Source of the DNA: Silene noctiflora
Taxonomy: Eukaryota > Streptophyta > Magnoliopsida > Caryophyllales > Caryophyllaceae
Reading direction: 5' to 3'
Length of the DNA stretch: 23,904 nucleotides
Assembly (NCBI GenBank): GCA_009801015.1
Contig: VHZZ01000668.1
Location: 140,988 to 164,891 of the forward strand
This document shows, one piece after another, positions 1-9,500 of the stretch. A program made the translations under genes and the position numbers. Positions within the stretch are counted from its first letter, which is position 1; each line of letters starts with the position of its first letter. The notes under the pieces were generated by a model. It was not told the origin of the DNA, did no database searches, and saw only the letters and a program-made list of their open reading frames with translations.

Positions 1-840
1 TGTTTGTGTCAAACAAACACCAACAAAGGAAATCAGTAACTTTGTTTCCCTTTCCCTTTCTTATAGACCCCCAACCAAACGCCCCCTTATTGTTTATGCA
101 CCCACCTTTAAATTACTTTCTCCATTCCATTTTTATTGTCCCATTTTCTCCAAAAATTTATCCCACTAAGTTTAATAAGAATAAATTGTAAATCCACGAT
201 ATTGCCTCTAAATAATTTAACTACCGCCATTTTCATCCCTCTTTAATTTAAAGGATAGAGTAGCCTGGTCTTGCCTATCAACATATAGTACTCGTACCAG
301 TTATGAGAGTTGGGCCTAAAATTGATATACTACGTAATTTGTTTATCAATTAATAAAACCACGAGTAGCTACTCTCTTGTAGGACCGTTTTATATTCTAA
401 TTATAGGATATGACTGATCTAAAAGGAGAATACCAAATTTAACGTTTAATTATATTTATATTTTAACTTTATGTTAATAACCCGATATCATTTGATAAAT
501 ACTAACATATTTAAATATGCAAGTTATCAATATAGAATATTAACTTATCAAAATAAATTATTTTTTACAAGTTTAGTAACTAATGAAATTGGACTTTTCA
601 TTTATTGTGCTAATCCTATGTATAAATAATCTTATGCAACCATATGTGTACCACTCCCTCTATTTCTTTTAGAAATGCCTCATATTCCATATTTTTGGCA
701 TATTCATTAGAATTGCACTAATTGCCCCATTAGACCCATCTCCATCTCATGTATTCCTATCTTTTTGTTCATTTGTACTGAAATTGTCTGAATTGAACTG
801 ATTAGAATTGAAATTATCTTACTGAATTGATCTAAGTGAA
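1..840. other. AT-rich intergenic DNA, no gene recognised
   Basis: I see no exon structure or known protein motif here. Around 651-665 the sequence resembles one end of a Stowaway MITE (CACTCCCTCTATTTC), but no partner end was found. The only open frame, near the left edge, is short and low-complexity. Confidence 0.5.
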
Positions 841-912
841 ATAATAATAATAGCGGTGGTAGTAGTAATAACAGTAATTGTAGTGATAGTGGTAGTGGTA
901 GTCGTACTAATA
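841..912. repeat. Degenerate AAT/AGT/GGT trinucleotide microsatellite
   Basis: Runs of AAT, AGT and GGT triplets directly precede the reverse transcriptase relic that starts near 957. A longer tract of the same type (3289-3486) follows the end of that relic, so the relic is bracketed by similar trinucleotide DNA. Confidence 0.75.
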
Positions 913-1272
913 TTGAACTGAACTTATCTAACTGAATTTATTGGATATTTGTTTCAGGTCTAGGATTTCTGCCGTTAAGGAGGTTGATATCGGTTTGATT
1001 GATGGGCATGACGGGCCCCTTCGTCCGGCGGATTTGCTTCTTTATTCTTGGGACAAGGGGCGTGATGTGTGTGTCGATCTGACGGGGTCTTCCCCTTTGA
1101 CTCAGTCTGGGATGTCTGATTTTGTGCTCAGTCGTGTTGTTGTTGATGCTGCTCAGCGTAAGTGTGTCAAGTATCGGGATTTGTGCATGGCGGTTGGCTA
1201 TGATTTCCTGCTCTTCTCCTTCTCTTCGTTGGGGAAGCTTGATACTGTAATAACCCGGATTTATGCAGCTGT

Positions 1273-1441
1273 CACTCGACCTAGTGGAGGTGGCACTCGA
1301 CCAAGTGTCACCAGACTCGACCGAGTGAAGTCTGGGCAGCAACCCAGAGCTTCTATTTTGTGTCATTCGACCGAGTGGAGCCTCACTCGACCGAGTGCCA
1401 CCGAGCACTCGACCAAGTGCCACTGAGCACTCGATCGAGTG
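1273..1441 (+). promoter_or_regulatory. Array of seven palindromes CACTCGA-CCGAGTG in the LTR U3
   Basis: Near-palindromic 14-mers of consensus CACTCGACCNAGTG start at 1273, 1294, 1314, 1364, 1384, 1406 and 1428. Steps are 21, 20, 50, 20, 22 and 22 bp. The last copy has the perfect core CTCGATCGAG. The array ends 52 bp before the TATA box at 1493, so it sits where an LTR enhancer would be. The enhancer role is inferred from position only. Confidence 0.75.
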
Positions 1442-1492
1442 CACGAGTGCAGTCTTATTTCCGCGTATGGGCTTGGTTTTGTTAGGCTTTGG

Positions 1493-1500
1493 TATATAAG
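1493..1500 (+). promoter_or_regulatory. LTR TATA box
   Basis: TATATAAG lies 247 bp into the solo LTR. A pyrimidine-rich leader with CTCTCTC runs follows, as expected at a plant pol II start. Confidence 0.6.
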
Positions 1501-3288
1501 CTTCTTTTTCTAGATTTTTCCTTCATTCTTTCAACCCTAAAACTCTCTCAAAACCTCTCTCACTTCTCTCTACAACCCTTCATCCCCAAATCCTAGATCT
1601 ACACTTTGTTTGGGGAATCTTGGAGATTACTTACATATTCTTATTCCTTATTACTTGGTGAGTAATCTTATGTCCTTACTTTTGTAATTTCCATACCTTC
1701 ATTTAAGACACCTAACTCTAGAATTTGGGGGTTTTCATGGGGGATGATTAATTAGTGGTTTTAATTAGATTAATGAGTAATTAAAGGNTAATAATAAGGG
1801 GTTTTACTTAGTATAATAGTATATGATGTATTATGATAGTTATTATGTGATTATTGTAGGATGAGACGGTTTTATGAGATGGATTCTTGTTGTCTTGNAN
1901 TNGCTTATNGAGTATGCTAAAAGGTAGGTTAATCTTACTCGGTTTCGATAAGTGTGAATGGTTGCATATGTCACTTTTGTGTTGTTATTGCATTATAACA
2001 TGATTGTTGTGGGTAAATGTTGTTAGTTTCATATTAGTGTCAATATTTTATGGTGGCATGATAATGGATGGTTAATGTTGGTTTCATGATACTATTGGAT
2101 TGACATTATAACATGCAATTGGACGATTGTGTTTTAGTAGATGGTGGTAGTGGAGGGAATTGCATTATAACATGTTAATTGAGAGTATGTCTTGAAGTAT
2201 TTCTTGATTGTTGGTTCACATGAGTACCTTGCTTAATTGGCATCTAATTCATATGAGAAATTAAAGAGGCATGTTTGATGATTATTGAACATGTGAAAAG
2301 ATGTGTTGGCATATTATATTGCATATTGTGTCCTATATGTTTATGGAGGTTGTTAGCGGTGTACCCTGTGGTGTTGATCGTTCTTTTGGAGACATGAGGC
2401 GGTTGGGAGGTCGTCTCACGCTCGGGTCGCCTCTCGGAACTTCCCACTCCGAGGGGGATGTGCACATTAATGGCTTGAGTTGGAGGAACACGTGAGGTGA
2501 GTCACGTTGTCCAGTTGGGATCCGAGTCGCTCTCGGGATTGGGTACCACTGACGTGTTCGGAGTACCTTGTACGGGCTGCGATCCAGGTTATTTTGGTCG
2601 GCGGTGCTGCGGTGTCGTCACGGGTTGTGGGTACTTCTGGGCGTATCCTGGTACCAGTGTGGTGTGGTTGGAGATTGTGTCCCATGCATTTCATTGTCGT
2701 GTTGCATAATCGTATTTTATTTGTCGTATCTTACATGTGTATATTATCGAAACTGACTGTTTGTGGGTATGTGTAAATTGTCACCCATTTCCGGGGTGGC
2801 TGTGTCGATATATGATACTTCTGATCATATAAGGAACATGTTATGTACAGGTTGTATTTGTTGTCACGCAGGAGACGGGATGAGCTACGCTTTTGGAGTC
2901 GAGTCGACATGAGATAGATTTGTATTAGAGAGTCGTGATAGTATGACTTGTATTCATTATTCTTTTGATTATGTTTATGTAATTCACTAAACCGTTATTT
3001 TATAATAAAGGCTTCTTGATTATATCTCCGAATCACTACCTCGGGAAACCGAGATGGTAATGCTCCAATTCTTGGCCGGATAATTAGGGTGTTACAGATA
3101 CAGATGTTGTTGGCTTGCTTAAACGGATTTAGAAATTCTATGTGTCTCAGGATGCCAGGGCTCGTGCTGCCGCTTACATTTTTTCTAGACTTGGCTTTGC
3201 TATTGTTAAGGGAGTGGGCGCCCAACTTATATCTCGGCTGCATACTAATTTCTTGTAAACTTTGATTTTATCTTAATAAAATGAACCC

Positions 3289-3355
3289 AATAATAATAGT
3301 AATAATAATAATAATAATAATAGTAATAATAGTAATAGTAATAGTAATAGTAATA

Positions 3356-3394
<39 letters not shown>

Positions 3395-3486
3395 GTAGTA
3401 GTAATAGTAATAGCAGTAGTAATAGTAGTAATAATAGTAGTAGTAATAGTAATAATATAGTAGTAGTAGTAGTAGTAGTAGTAGTT
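3289..3486. repeat. ~200-bp AAT/AGT microsatellite
   Basis: Almost uninterrupted AAT and AGT triplets start 30 bp after the stop codon of the retroelement fragment. They could be the expanded 3' tail of a non-LTR element, or a microsatellite seeded by it. Confidence 0.9.
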
Positions 3487-3502
3487 TATGGTCGTGTCTA
3501 GG

Positions 3503-3616
3503 GGTTTGGCGGGGTGACCCCTTGGGTCCTCTGTTTTTTGCTTTGGTGTTACATCATTTAGTAGGTTTGGCGGAGTGACCCCTTGGGTCCTTTGCTATTT
3601 GCTTTGGTGTTACATC
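3503..3616 (+). repeat. Tandem duplication, 53-bp copies with 61-bp period
   Basis: The block starting GGTTTGGCGG at 3503 recurs at 3564 with a few substitutions and a short spacer. The second copy leads into the RT-like reading frame, so the duplication covers the conserved DPLGP motif region of the RT. Confidence 0.85.
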
Positions 3617-3783
3617 CTTTGTTATGTAAGATCAGAGATTCTTTTGTTTTGTGTCTGCAAGCTTGGTACTTGGATGATGACACGATCGTTGGTGATACCT
3701 TGGTTGTGGGGAAGGTCTTAAAGCTGATTTTGGAAGATAGTTCTCAATCAAACCTTCATCTTAACGTCAGTAAAATCGATAAT
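3564..3783 (+). pseudogene. Reverse transcriptase palm-domain relic
   Basis: Translation from about 3575 gives SDPLGPLLFALVLHPLL, the conserved GDPLGP region of plant non-LTR-type RTs. It continues to WYLDDDTIVGD (the YxDD active-site box) and LHLNVSK. Similarity is lost after about 3783. This RT core should lie upstream of the C-terminal part found at 957-3258, but here it lies downstream on the same strand. It is therefore a separate truncated copy or a rearranged one. No start codon or complete domain remains. Confidence 0.75.
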
Positions 3784-3858
3784 TTCTTATTGGATGCGTG
3801 CAGTTCCTATTTCTGGGTTAAGGCAAACTATGAATGCACGGACTTGTCGTAGTGTACT

Positions 3859-4306
3859 TAGCTATCGGCTGGGTATCACTTTGTTTCTGATGTCTCGGCC
3901 GTGTTCTGCTTCTTCTTGGGTTTTTGATGTGGACATCTTTGGTGATCATGTCGTGTTGTATGTTGGGATTGTTGGTATTAAACATCGACATGACCTTGTT
4001 TGAAACACACTCTTGGATATCTAACTTCTGATCTAGGATTTCTACTGGTAAGGAACTTACACGGTAATTTGTTACTTTATCATGATAAATGTCGACATAT
4101 TTTATATCAATAATTCTATTAAACATTTTAATGTATTTTATGTAATTTTAATAGTGAAAGTACATATAGAAGATGAAGGATTTAACGAAAAAAAATTGAA
4201 AAAAATCGGACCCATTTAAGACTCGGAACCTACCCAGATCCTATGGATCCGGATCTGAAAATTTTGGACCTATAAATATGGGTCGGGTATGGATCCAACA
4301 TATATA
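3859..4306. other. Non-coding spacer, no gene recognised
   Basis: AT-rich. The part at about 4200-4300 has repeated ATCCGGATC/GGGTCGGGT-like words that recall dispersed plant repeats. I cannot name the family. Confidence 0.4.
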
Positions 4307-5420
4307 CTTCCTTCGTTTCATTTAATTCTTTACATTTGCTTTATATACATATACCAATGCACGTTTTCTTTTGTCCATATCTTTAGTTACGTGTTAATAA
4401 AAATTATAAGAGTTTGATATTCATAATTTACTCGGTGAGACGATTTAAACAAGATCTCACATGACTATCTTTTATGTTATATGTTAGAAGTTGTATTGAA
4501 GATTCTCCTTACTAATGAATAGTAGCAAAAAATTAAGGGTGGTGCTAATTCATAGACGGGTTTTACTCTTTCATGGACATAAATGACTATTATACCCTCT
4601 TATTTTAATTCTTTCATTTACTATTTTGTTCCAATTCAATTATTTCTCCTAATTATCTCACTCTAACTACCACATTCAAAGACAACCACCCATAAGCCAC
4701 CATGCACCACCCTCACCGCCGCCTCCCCTGAGCCACGACCGGTCTTGATGACCTCCTCAGACGGCCATCAGACGATCTCACAGATCCTTTTCCCACGATC
4801 TCGTCAGAAACGTTCCATTGCAAGTTGTGCTGATAGCGACACATGGAGTACACCACTGAAACACCCCGAACACTGGACTTATCTTCCACGGTTGTTCCGG
4901 CTCCCTCACATGAATGCTTGTCAATTTCTCTAACCCCACAACGACATAGCTCTCATGCATCTATCAAGACCACCCCATCAATTAATGAATCAGCTCCATC
5001 AATTAATGACGCATCTAGAGTTGATTAAGTAAGATTTATAAAGCTTGTGTCTTTTGCAATGGTCAACAATGAAACTATGAAGAACTTTTCCTTTCCTGAA
5101 CTCCGAACTTCAATCTAGTTGTAAAGGCAAACCCTAATTTTATTAGTCTAAATAATTTAATCTTTGTATAACATCGTTAATGAAGTAAATAAATAAGAGA
5201 TTATACATGATCGATATGAGAACGAGCGTCCATAATTGATTAATCTTACAGATTTGAATAATTCGTGAGGAAAAAAATTAGAAAGGGTTTGTTTTTCTGT
5301 TTTTTGGGAGAAAGGTAAGGTATGGAAAACAAATGGCAAAAAAGTCTGTAAAAGAGTAAAATGCAATCATGAATGAGCAATTACGAAAAATCAAAACGTA
5401 AAGAAACAAACGGAACGGAG
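4307..5420. mobile_element. ~1.1-kb element with Stowaway-like terminal inverted repeats
   Basis: The left end starts CTTCCTTCGTTTCATTTAAT directly after a TA (4305-4306). The right end, read on the minus strand from 5420, starts CTCCGTTCCGTTTGTTTCTT and is followed on the plus strand by TA (5421-5422). The ends match for roughly 30 bp with gaps and both carry TTCTTTAC. This fits a Tc1/mariner Stowaway-type element, but the length is several times the usual 100-350 bp. The middle (about 4540-5130) is GC-richer and looks foreign to a MITE. It could be captured DNA, or two nearby elements whose outer ends are being paired by mistake. Confidence 0.5.
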
Positions 5421-5639
5421 TAAGTAATATGAATATCTAGTTATGACTTAGGAGACAATGGGTTCGTACGTATTAGTCAGCAATAATGCGGCGGTTATAA
5501 GCGTAGTAAAATCATTAGTCATAACAGTGAACTCTTTAACAATACCGTCGCTACACAAACCGTCTAACAAAAATACAAAACGACGGTATATCTGACGTTT
5601 TCATTAACGATGAATCAAGAGAGATAACAGCCCGTTGTT

Positions 5640-5732
5640 ACTTGCCTGCTCGCCGCCAGTGACGAGTTTCTCGGCAGCCATTTTCCCGCGTTTTGCAACT
5701 TGCTGTTGAAGCGTCGTAATTAAGCTCTCAAG
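5640..5732 (+). promoter_or_regulatory. Probable leader exon/promoter of the Transposase_24 gene, with E2F-type site
   Basis: This is a GC-richer island in AT-rich DNA. TTTCCCGC at 5682-5689 matches the E2F consensus TTTSSCGC exactly. A good splice donor (CTCAAG|GTATCC) falls at 5732/5733, and an acceptor (TTCAG or CAGCAG) lies at 6522 or 6525, just before the start codon at 6550. A non-coding first exon and a ~790-bp leader intron are therefore likely. The transcription start itself is not visible. Confidence 0.45.
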
Positions 5733-6137
5733 GTATCCGACACTTTCGAAAATTAGGGTTTTCTGTTTTAATTAGTATATGCTTGATTTTAAGATCGAAA
5801 TTCATGGATTTGTACTGAAATTAGTCTACTAGAATGGTTTTAAGCTGATCAAGTTTCGATTTTTAAGGTGTGGTGTTTAGTTTTAGTTTAATGGATTGAT
5901 TGAGGATTTGGAATTGTTTAGATAAATGTTCGGAGTGTTTAAATTGTTAATTTGTGTGTAGAAATGTGTTGCATTTGTAGAAATTTAGTACTAGAGTGTT
6001 TTTTTGAGTCGCTTTTCGAGTTCATAAATACTTGTGTGAAGCGGTTTTACACAAGTAGCTTGTTGAAATTACATGCTAAATGACTTAAGTAGCTTTATAA
6101 ATTGTTTTTACACAATTTATGGTATGGATATAAGCTT

Positions 6138-6311
6138 CTGGGGGAGCCAGGATTTTCCGGCGGTAGGGGGCGAAAAGCGAACTACTAATAGAATAAGGCA
6201 TACTAGAAAAAAATCGAAAACTTTAGTTAAGATTGAGAAGTTTTCCTTGTTTCAGGCCTTCAGGGGGATACACGCCCCTACTAGGCTGCTAGCCCTCCTA
6301 GATCCACCAGT
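6138..6311. mobile_element. Short decayed hAT/Tip100-like MITE in the leader intron
   Basis: The left end reads GGGGGAGCCAGGATTTT followed by a G-rich run. The right end, read on the minus strand, reads CACTGGTGGATCTAGGAGGG. Both match the common plant hAT-type terminal theme CAGTGGCGGAGCCAGGA. No clear 8-bp target duplication remains. Confidence 0.45.
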
Positions 6312-6549
6312 GACTGCTTGTGCGTCTTTGATTTATGGTTATACATGGGAAACGATTTTACATAAGACTCTTTACTGATTGTGACTGTTTGCATGTTAAT
6401 GCTAGCAGTTTGCTGGATGGCGGTTTGAAAAAAGAATGAACTTTTCATTTAATTGTGTGCATAGTGAATATATTGGCAGTTTCAACTTTCTGGACAATTT
6501 AATAATTTTGGTGATTGTTCAGCAGATACCTAGTGCCTGAACTTATATC

Positions 6550-9500
6550 ATGAGTTTTCGAAGTAAAAGGTCTAAACTCACACAACTTTCTCGAGGTAAA
6601 GATACAACAAGCGAAACGCTCCAAGATGTCGTTTCACAGGTGATTCGTGATGTTTCTGCTATTGGTGACCGAGATGAGGATACTCCACAAGATAAAAATC
6701 CTGATGTGGCCCATACCGAAACAACCCAACCATCACAAGCCACGGTCGTGGGCCTTGTGGCAGGTGATAATAGGTCTAACAAGAGAAATACGGGGAAAAG
6801 ACAGTCTGTGACTCCTTCACTAAGTCAACCTATGGTCAATGATTCTCAACCTCCCAAGGCCTCGAACAGATGGTCATTTCGTTCCCATCGTAATGATGAC
6901 CAGCCTAAACAAGATGGTCCAGCTGAAGAAACCGAGATTGGTTCTGCTGTTTGGACAAGTGATCCTTTAATGACCGAGCCTGTACAAGTGACAACTAAAG
7001 GAACAAACGACTTGAGACGTAATCAGAAGGGAGCAGTTGGGAGACCATCCCGTACACCGCCACCAAGCCAGACTTTTCATGCTGAATCCCCTGACCAAAC
7101 TAGGCGCTTACGAAGACTTCAAAATGGGGTTCATGAGAATGATGGAGAACTATCGCTGCATGGATTCTCTGAAGCTCGACAACAAAATCTTTCTGAATGG
7201 GATAATGACTTGGAACTTGATGAGGAGGAGGACGACGAGATTGATAGACTACCTGCCCAGCATGGATTTTCTCAAAGTCACGGTTCAAACATTTCTAAAT
7301 GGAGTAATGACATACAATTTGATGAAATGGAGGAGGTGGAGATGAGGGGTAATGCTCTTTTTTTTTCTTTTTTTTTTTTTTTAACCTCTGTCTAGATGAT
7401 TGGCACAATAGTGGGAATGTAGTTTTAAAAAATTATAAGCTGCAAATAAAATGTCCATCTTATATACTTTTCAGAAATCAGTTTGATTTGCTAGATAAGA
7501 AAGTGTCATATTGTATGCTGAATGTGTTCTATATAATGTTGGCAATATAAAAAATGTTGCAGTTCAAATGAATATGCCAAAAAAGGAAATATTGTAGTTC
7601 CAAAACGAAGAATTCTATACCAAAGTGTTGTTTCGCTACTAACGAATCCTTGTAGCTTGTCTGTCCTCAAAATGTTACTCCACTATTTCAGCTTTTGTGT
7701 GCATTGGTGGGTTAAGAAATATTTCAAGCAGGTCCCTGAAATTATTCGGTATAATCCAGGTTGTCCATCCTATTATCGTCATTATGAAGATGGATTTTTT
7801 GGTTGTGATGAATTGTATCTTTTGTTTGAAATTCCAAGAACCAATGTTGAAGATAGTTTTGCCTCTCCTTGTTTGCTGTGAGTGGTGAAGTTTAGTTTTA
7901 ATATGATCTTACTTTGGTTTGCTGCGATAGACAGAAATTTTTAACTGTATTAGAATATGTTGCTGCTATTGTTTTCATTCTTGAATCCTGATGTCTTCCC
8001 AATTTAGGCCAATACTGTTCTTTTGCTGCTCACTAAGCTTTCATGGAACTACTATTTTATCCTTCACGCAATTTTTTGATATCATTTCATGGTCTGCGTG
8101 AATCTTTTTTCCTATATGGATGATGTTTGGTATGTTAGTAATGTTACTATGTTATTTACATCATGTCTAGATTAAGCACATTATAGCCTCATAAGGTATA
8201 TCTCTAATATAGAGATTTTTAACTTTTTTGTGTGATTTGTAATTTGATGATCGACTTCTCTCTTATTATGAATCTTTTGAACAGATTCTGAGGGCAAACG
8301 TGGGAAAAAGGGTGGAAGCATAGGTCCTCGACATGTCTGGTCTCTTCGTCCAGGAGTGAGGTTTGTAGTTCCCTTTAATTCGTTAGACCAACCAGTGAGA
8401 AAGGGAGGACATGTGCTTATCAGGTTCCTTGGAGACGTAGCAAAGAATTGTGAGCTCTGTCCAATTGGTGAAGCAAACTGGAGAAAGGTGGATAAAAATT
8501 GTAAAGTAAACATTATATCTTTACTTCGGGTAAGTTTCTCTCATTAGACATTCCTAACATCTTATTGCCAATTTGCGTTGTCTTTTTTAATGTTGGAATG
8601 TTATTTTAGGAAAAGTTTGTGCTTCCTGACCGACCGGAGATTGACAAATGCATACTGAGACATCTTGGGAACAAATGGAAGAATTATAAGCACGATCTTA
8701 AATTACAGTATAAAAGCCCCGATAAAACTCAAGAGGAAATTGCTAGCACTGTACCAAAAGGTATACCTCCAAGCCAGTGGGTAAAACTGGTGCAGTACTG
8801 GTTTTCGGAGAAGTGTAAGGTACCAATTGCCGCTTTTAATCCTTTTTGGTTAAACTTTGCTATGGGCAAATTGCTAGCTCTGTTTATCATCTCTGTTCTG
8901 GTTCTTCTGGCTAATCATTATTTTCGAGATTGTGGATTGTTTGTCTGTTAAGTGTTGCTTGGGTATGGATTGTAAAAGTGGCATTAACTCTGCAATCTGC
9001 CCTTCTTTCTTTTTTTCTTGATTATGAATTGTCATTGTACAGATGCTATCCAAAAAAGGAAAGGCGGCACGAGCTGCTCAAACACATCTGCACGTTACAG
9101 GTTCAAAGAGCTATGCTCGCAGAAGAGATGAATTTGTAAGATTAATGTTGCTATACTAACCATATACACGTAGTTAGACACTGTTTTTTAATAATTTTGC
9201 CAGTTTATTTAATCTGCTGGTATAACTGCAGGAGAAAACACATGGGAGGGAGCCAGGAGCTTTGGAGTGGTTTCTTGAAACTCATCAGAGAAAAGATGGG
9301 ACTTTTGTGGAAAACACATCCAAAGAATTTGCGGTACAGAATTAGATCAACTAATTACTTCTTGCATGGTTTTTATTTAGTCTATAGTGGTGAAAAAAAA
9401 AATCAAATACAAGGAAGAAAAATGAGGGACTTCTGTAATTTGAAGGTTTCTGTTATCCTGTCACTTCTTGAAGCGGAAGTTCATTAAACAATGATAATAA

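Larger units (their letters stand above)
1246..3096 (+). mobile_element. Solo LTR, 1,851 bp, TGTAATAACCC...GGGTGTTACA
   Basis: The segment begins TGTAATAACCC and ends GGGTGTTACA, with short inverted TG..CA ends typical of LTRs. It is flanked by a perfect 5-bp target duplication GATAC (1241-1245 and 3097-3101). There is no gag-pol interior, so it is a solo LTR left by LTR-LTR recombination. A TATA box (TATATAAG) at 1493-1500 follows a palindrome array at 1273-1441, which marks the U3/R side and plus orientation. A 25-bp block at 3039-3063 and an 18-bp block at 2455-2472 recur, inverted, in the element at 22580-23904. The ends resemble Ty3/gypsy chromovirus LTRs; the lineage is a guess. Several N bases lie between 1788 and 1910. 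Short frames inside it (for example 2497-2776) look incidental. Confidence 0.88.
957..3258 (+). pseudogene. C-terminal fragment of a plant RT-type retroelement protein, split by a solo LTR
   Basis: The coding remnant is in two blocks, 957-1245 and 3102-3258. Block 1 carries residues such as RPADLLLYSW and VCVDLTGSSPLTQ. Block 2 carries DARARAAAYIF and KGVGAQLISRL and ends at a natural TAA (3256-3258). I recognise this as the conserved C-terminal part of a widespread family of reverse-transcriptase-like plant retroelement genes. The blocks are separated only by the LTR at 1246-3096. If the LTR and one copy of its target duplication are ignored, the frame runs straight from block 1 into block 2. 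One in-frame TAG at 3130-3132 and the lack of the RT domain upstream show that the copy is dead. The exact family (LINE or related) is inferred from memory, not from a search. Confidence 0.75.

Noticed and set aside
6..191. Short open frame at the left edge
   Set aside because: Low-complexity, Pro/Phe-rich translation of pyrimidine-rich DNA, with no motif and no splice context.
651..760. Possible Stowaway end near CACTCCCTC
   Set aside because: No inverted partner or TA pair could be found.
1273..1441. Regularly spaced palindromes as a CRISPR array
   Set aside because: Spacers are only 6-8 bp, the repeats are degenerate, and the array is inside a plant LTR.
938..1444. Minus-strand open frame opposite the RT fragment
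   Set aside because: It is antisense to a recognisable plus-strand protein and crosses the LTR border and palindrome array.
2497..2776. Several overlapping plus-strand frames in the solo LTR
   Set aside because: They lie in LTR DNA, overlap in different frames and have no domain signature; probably chance from a GC-richer stretch.
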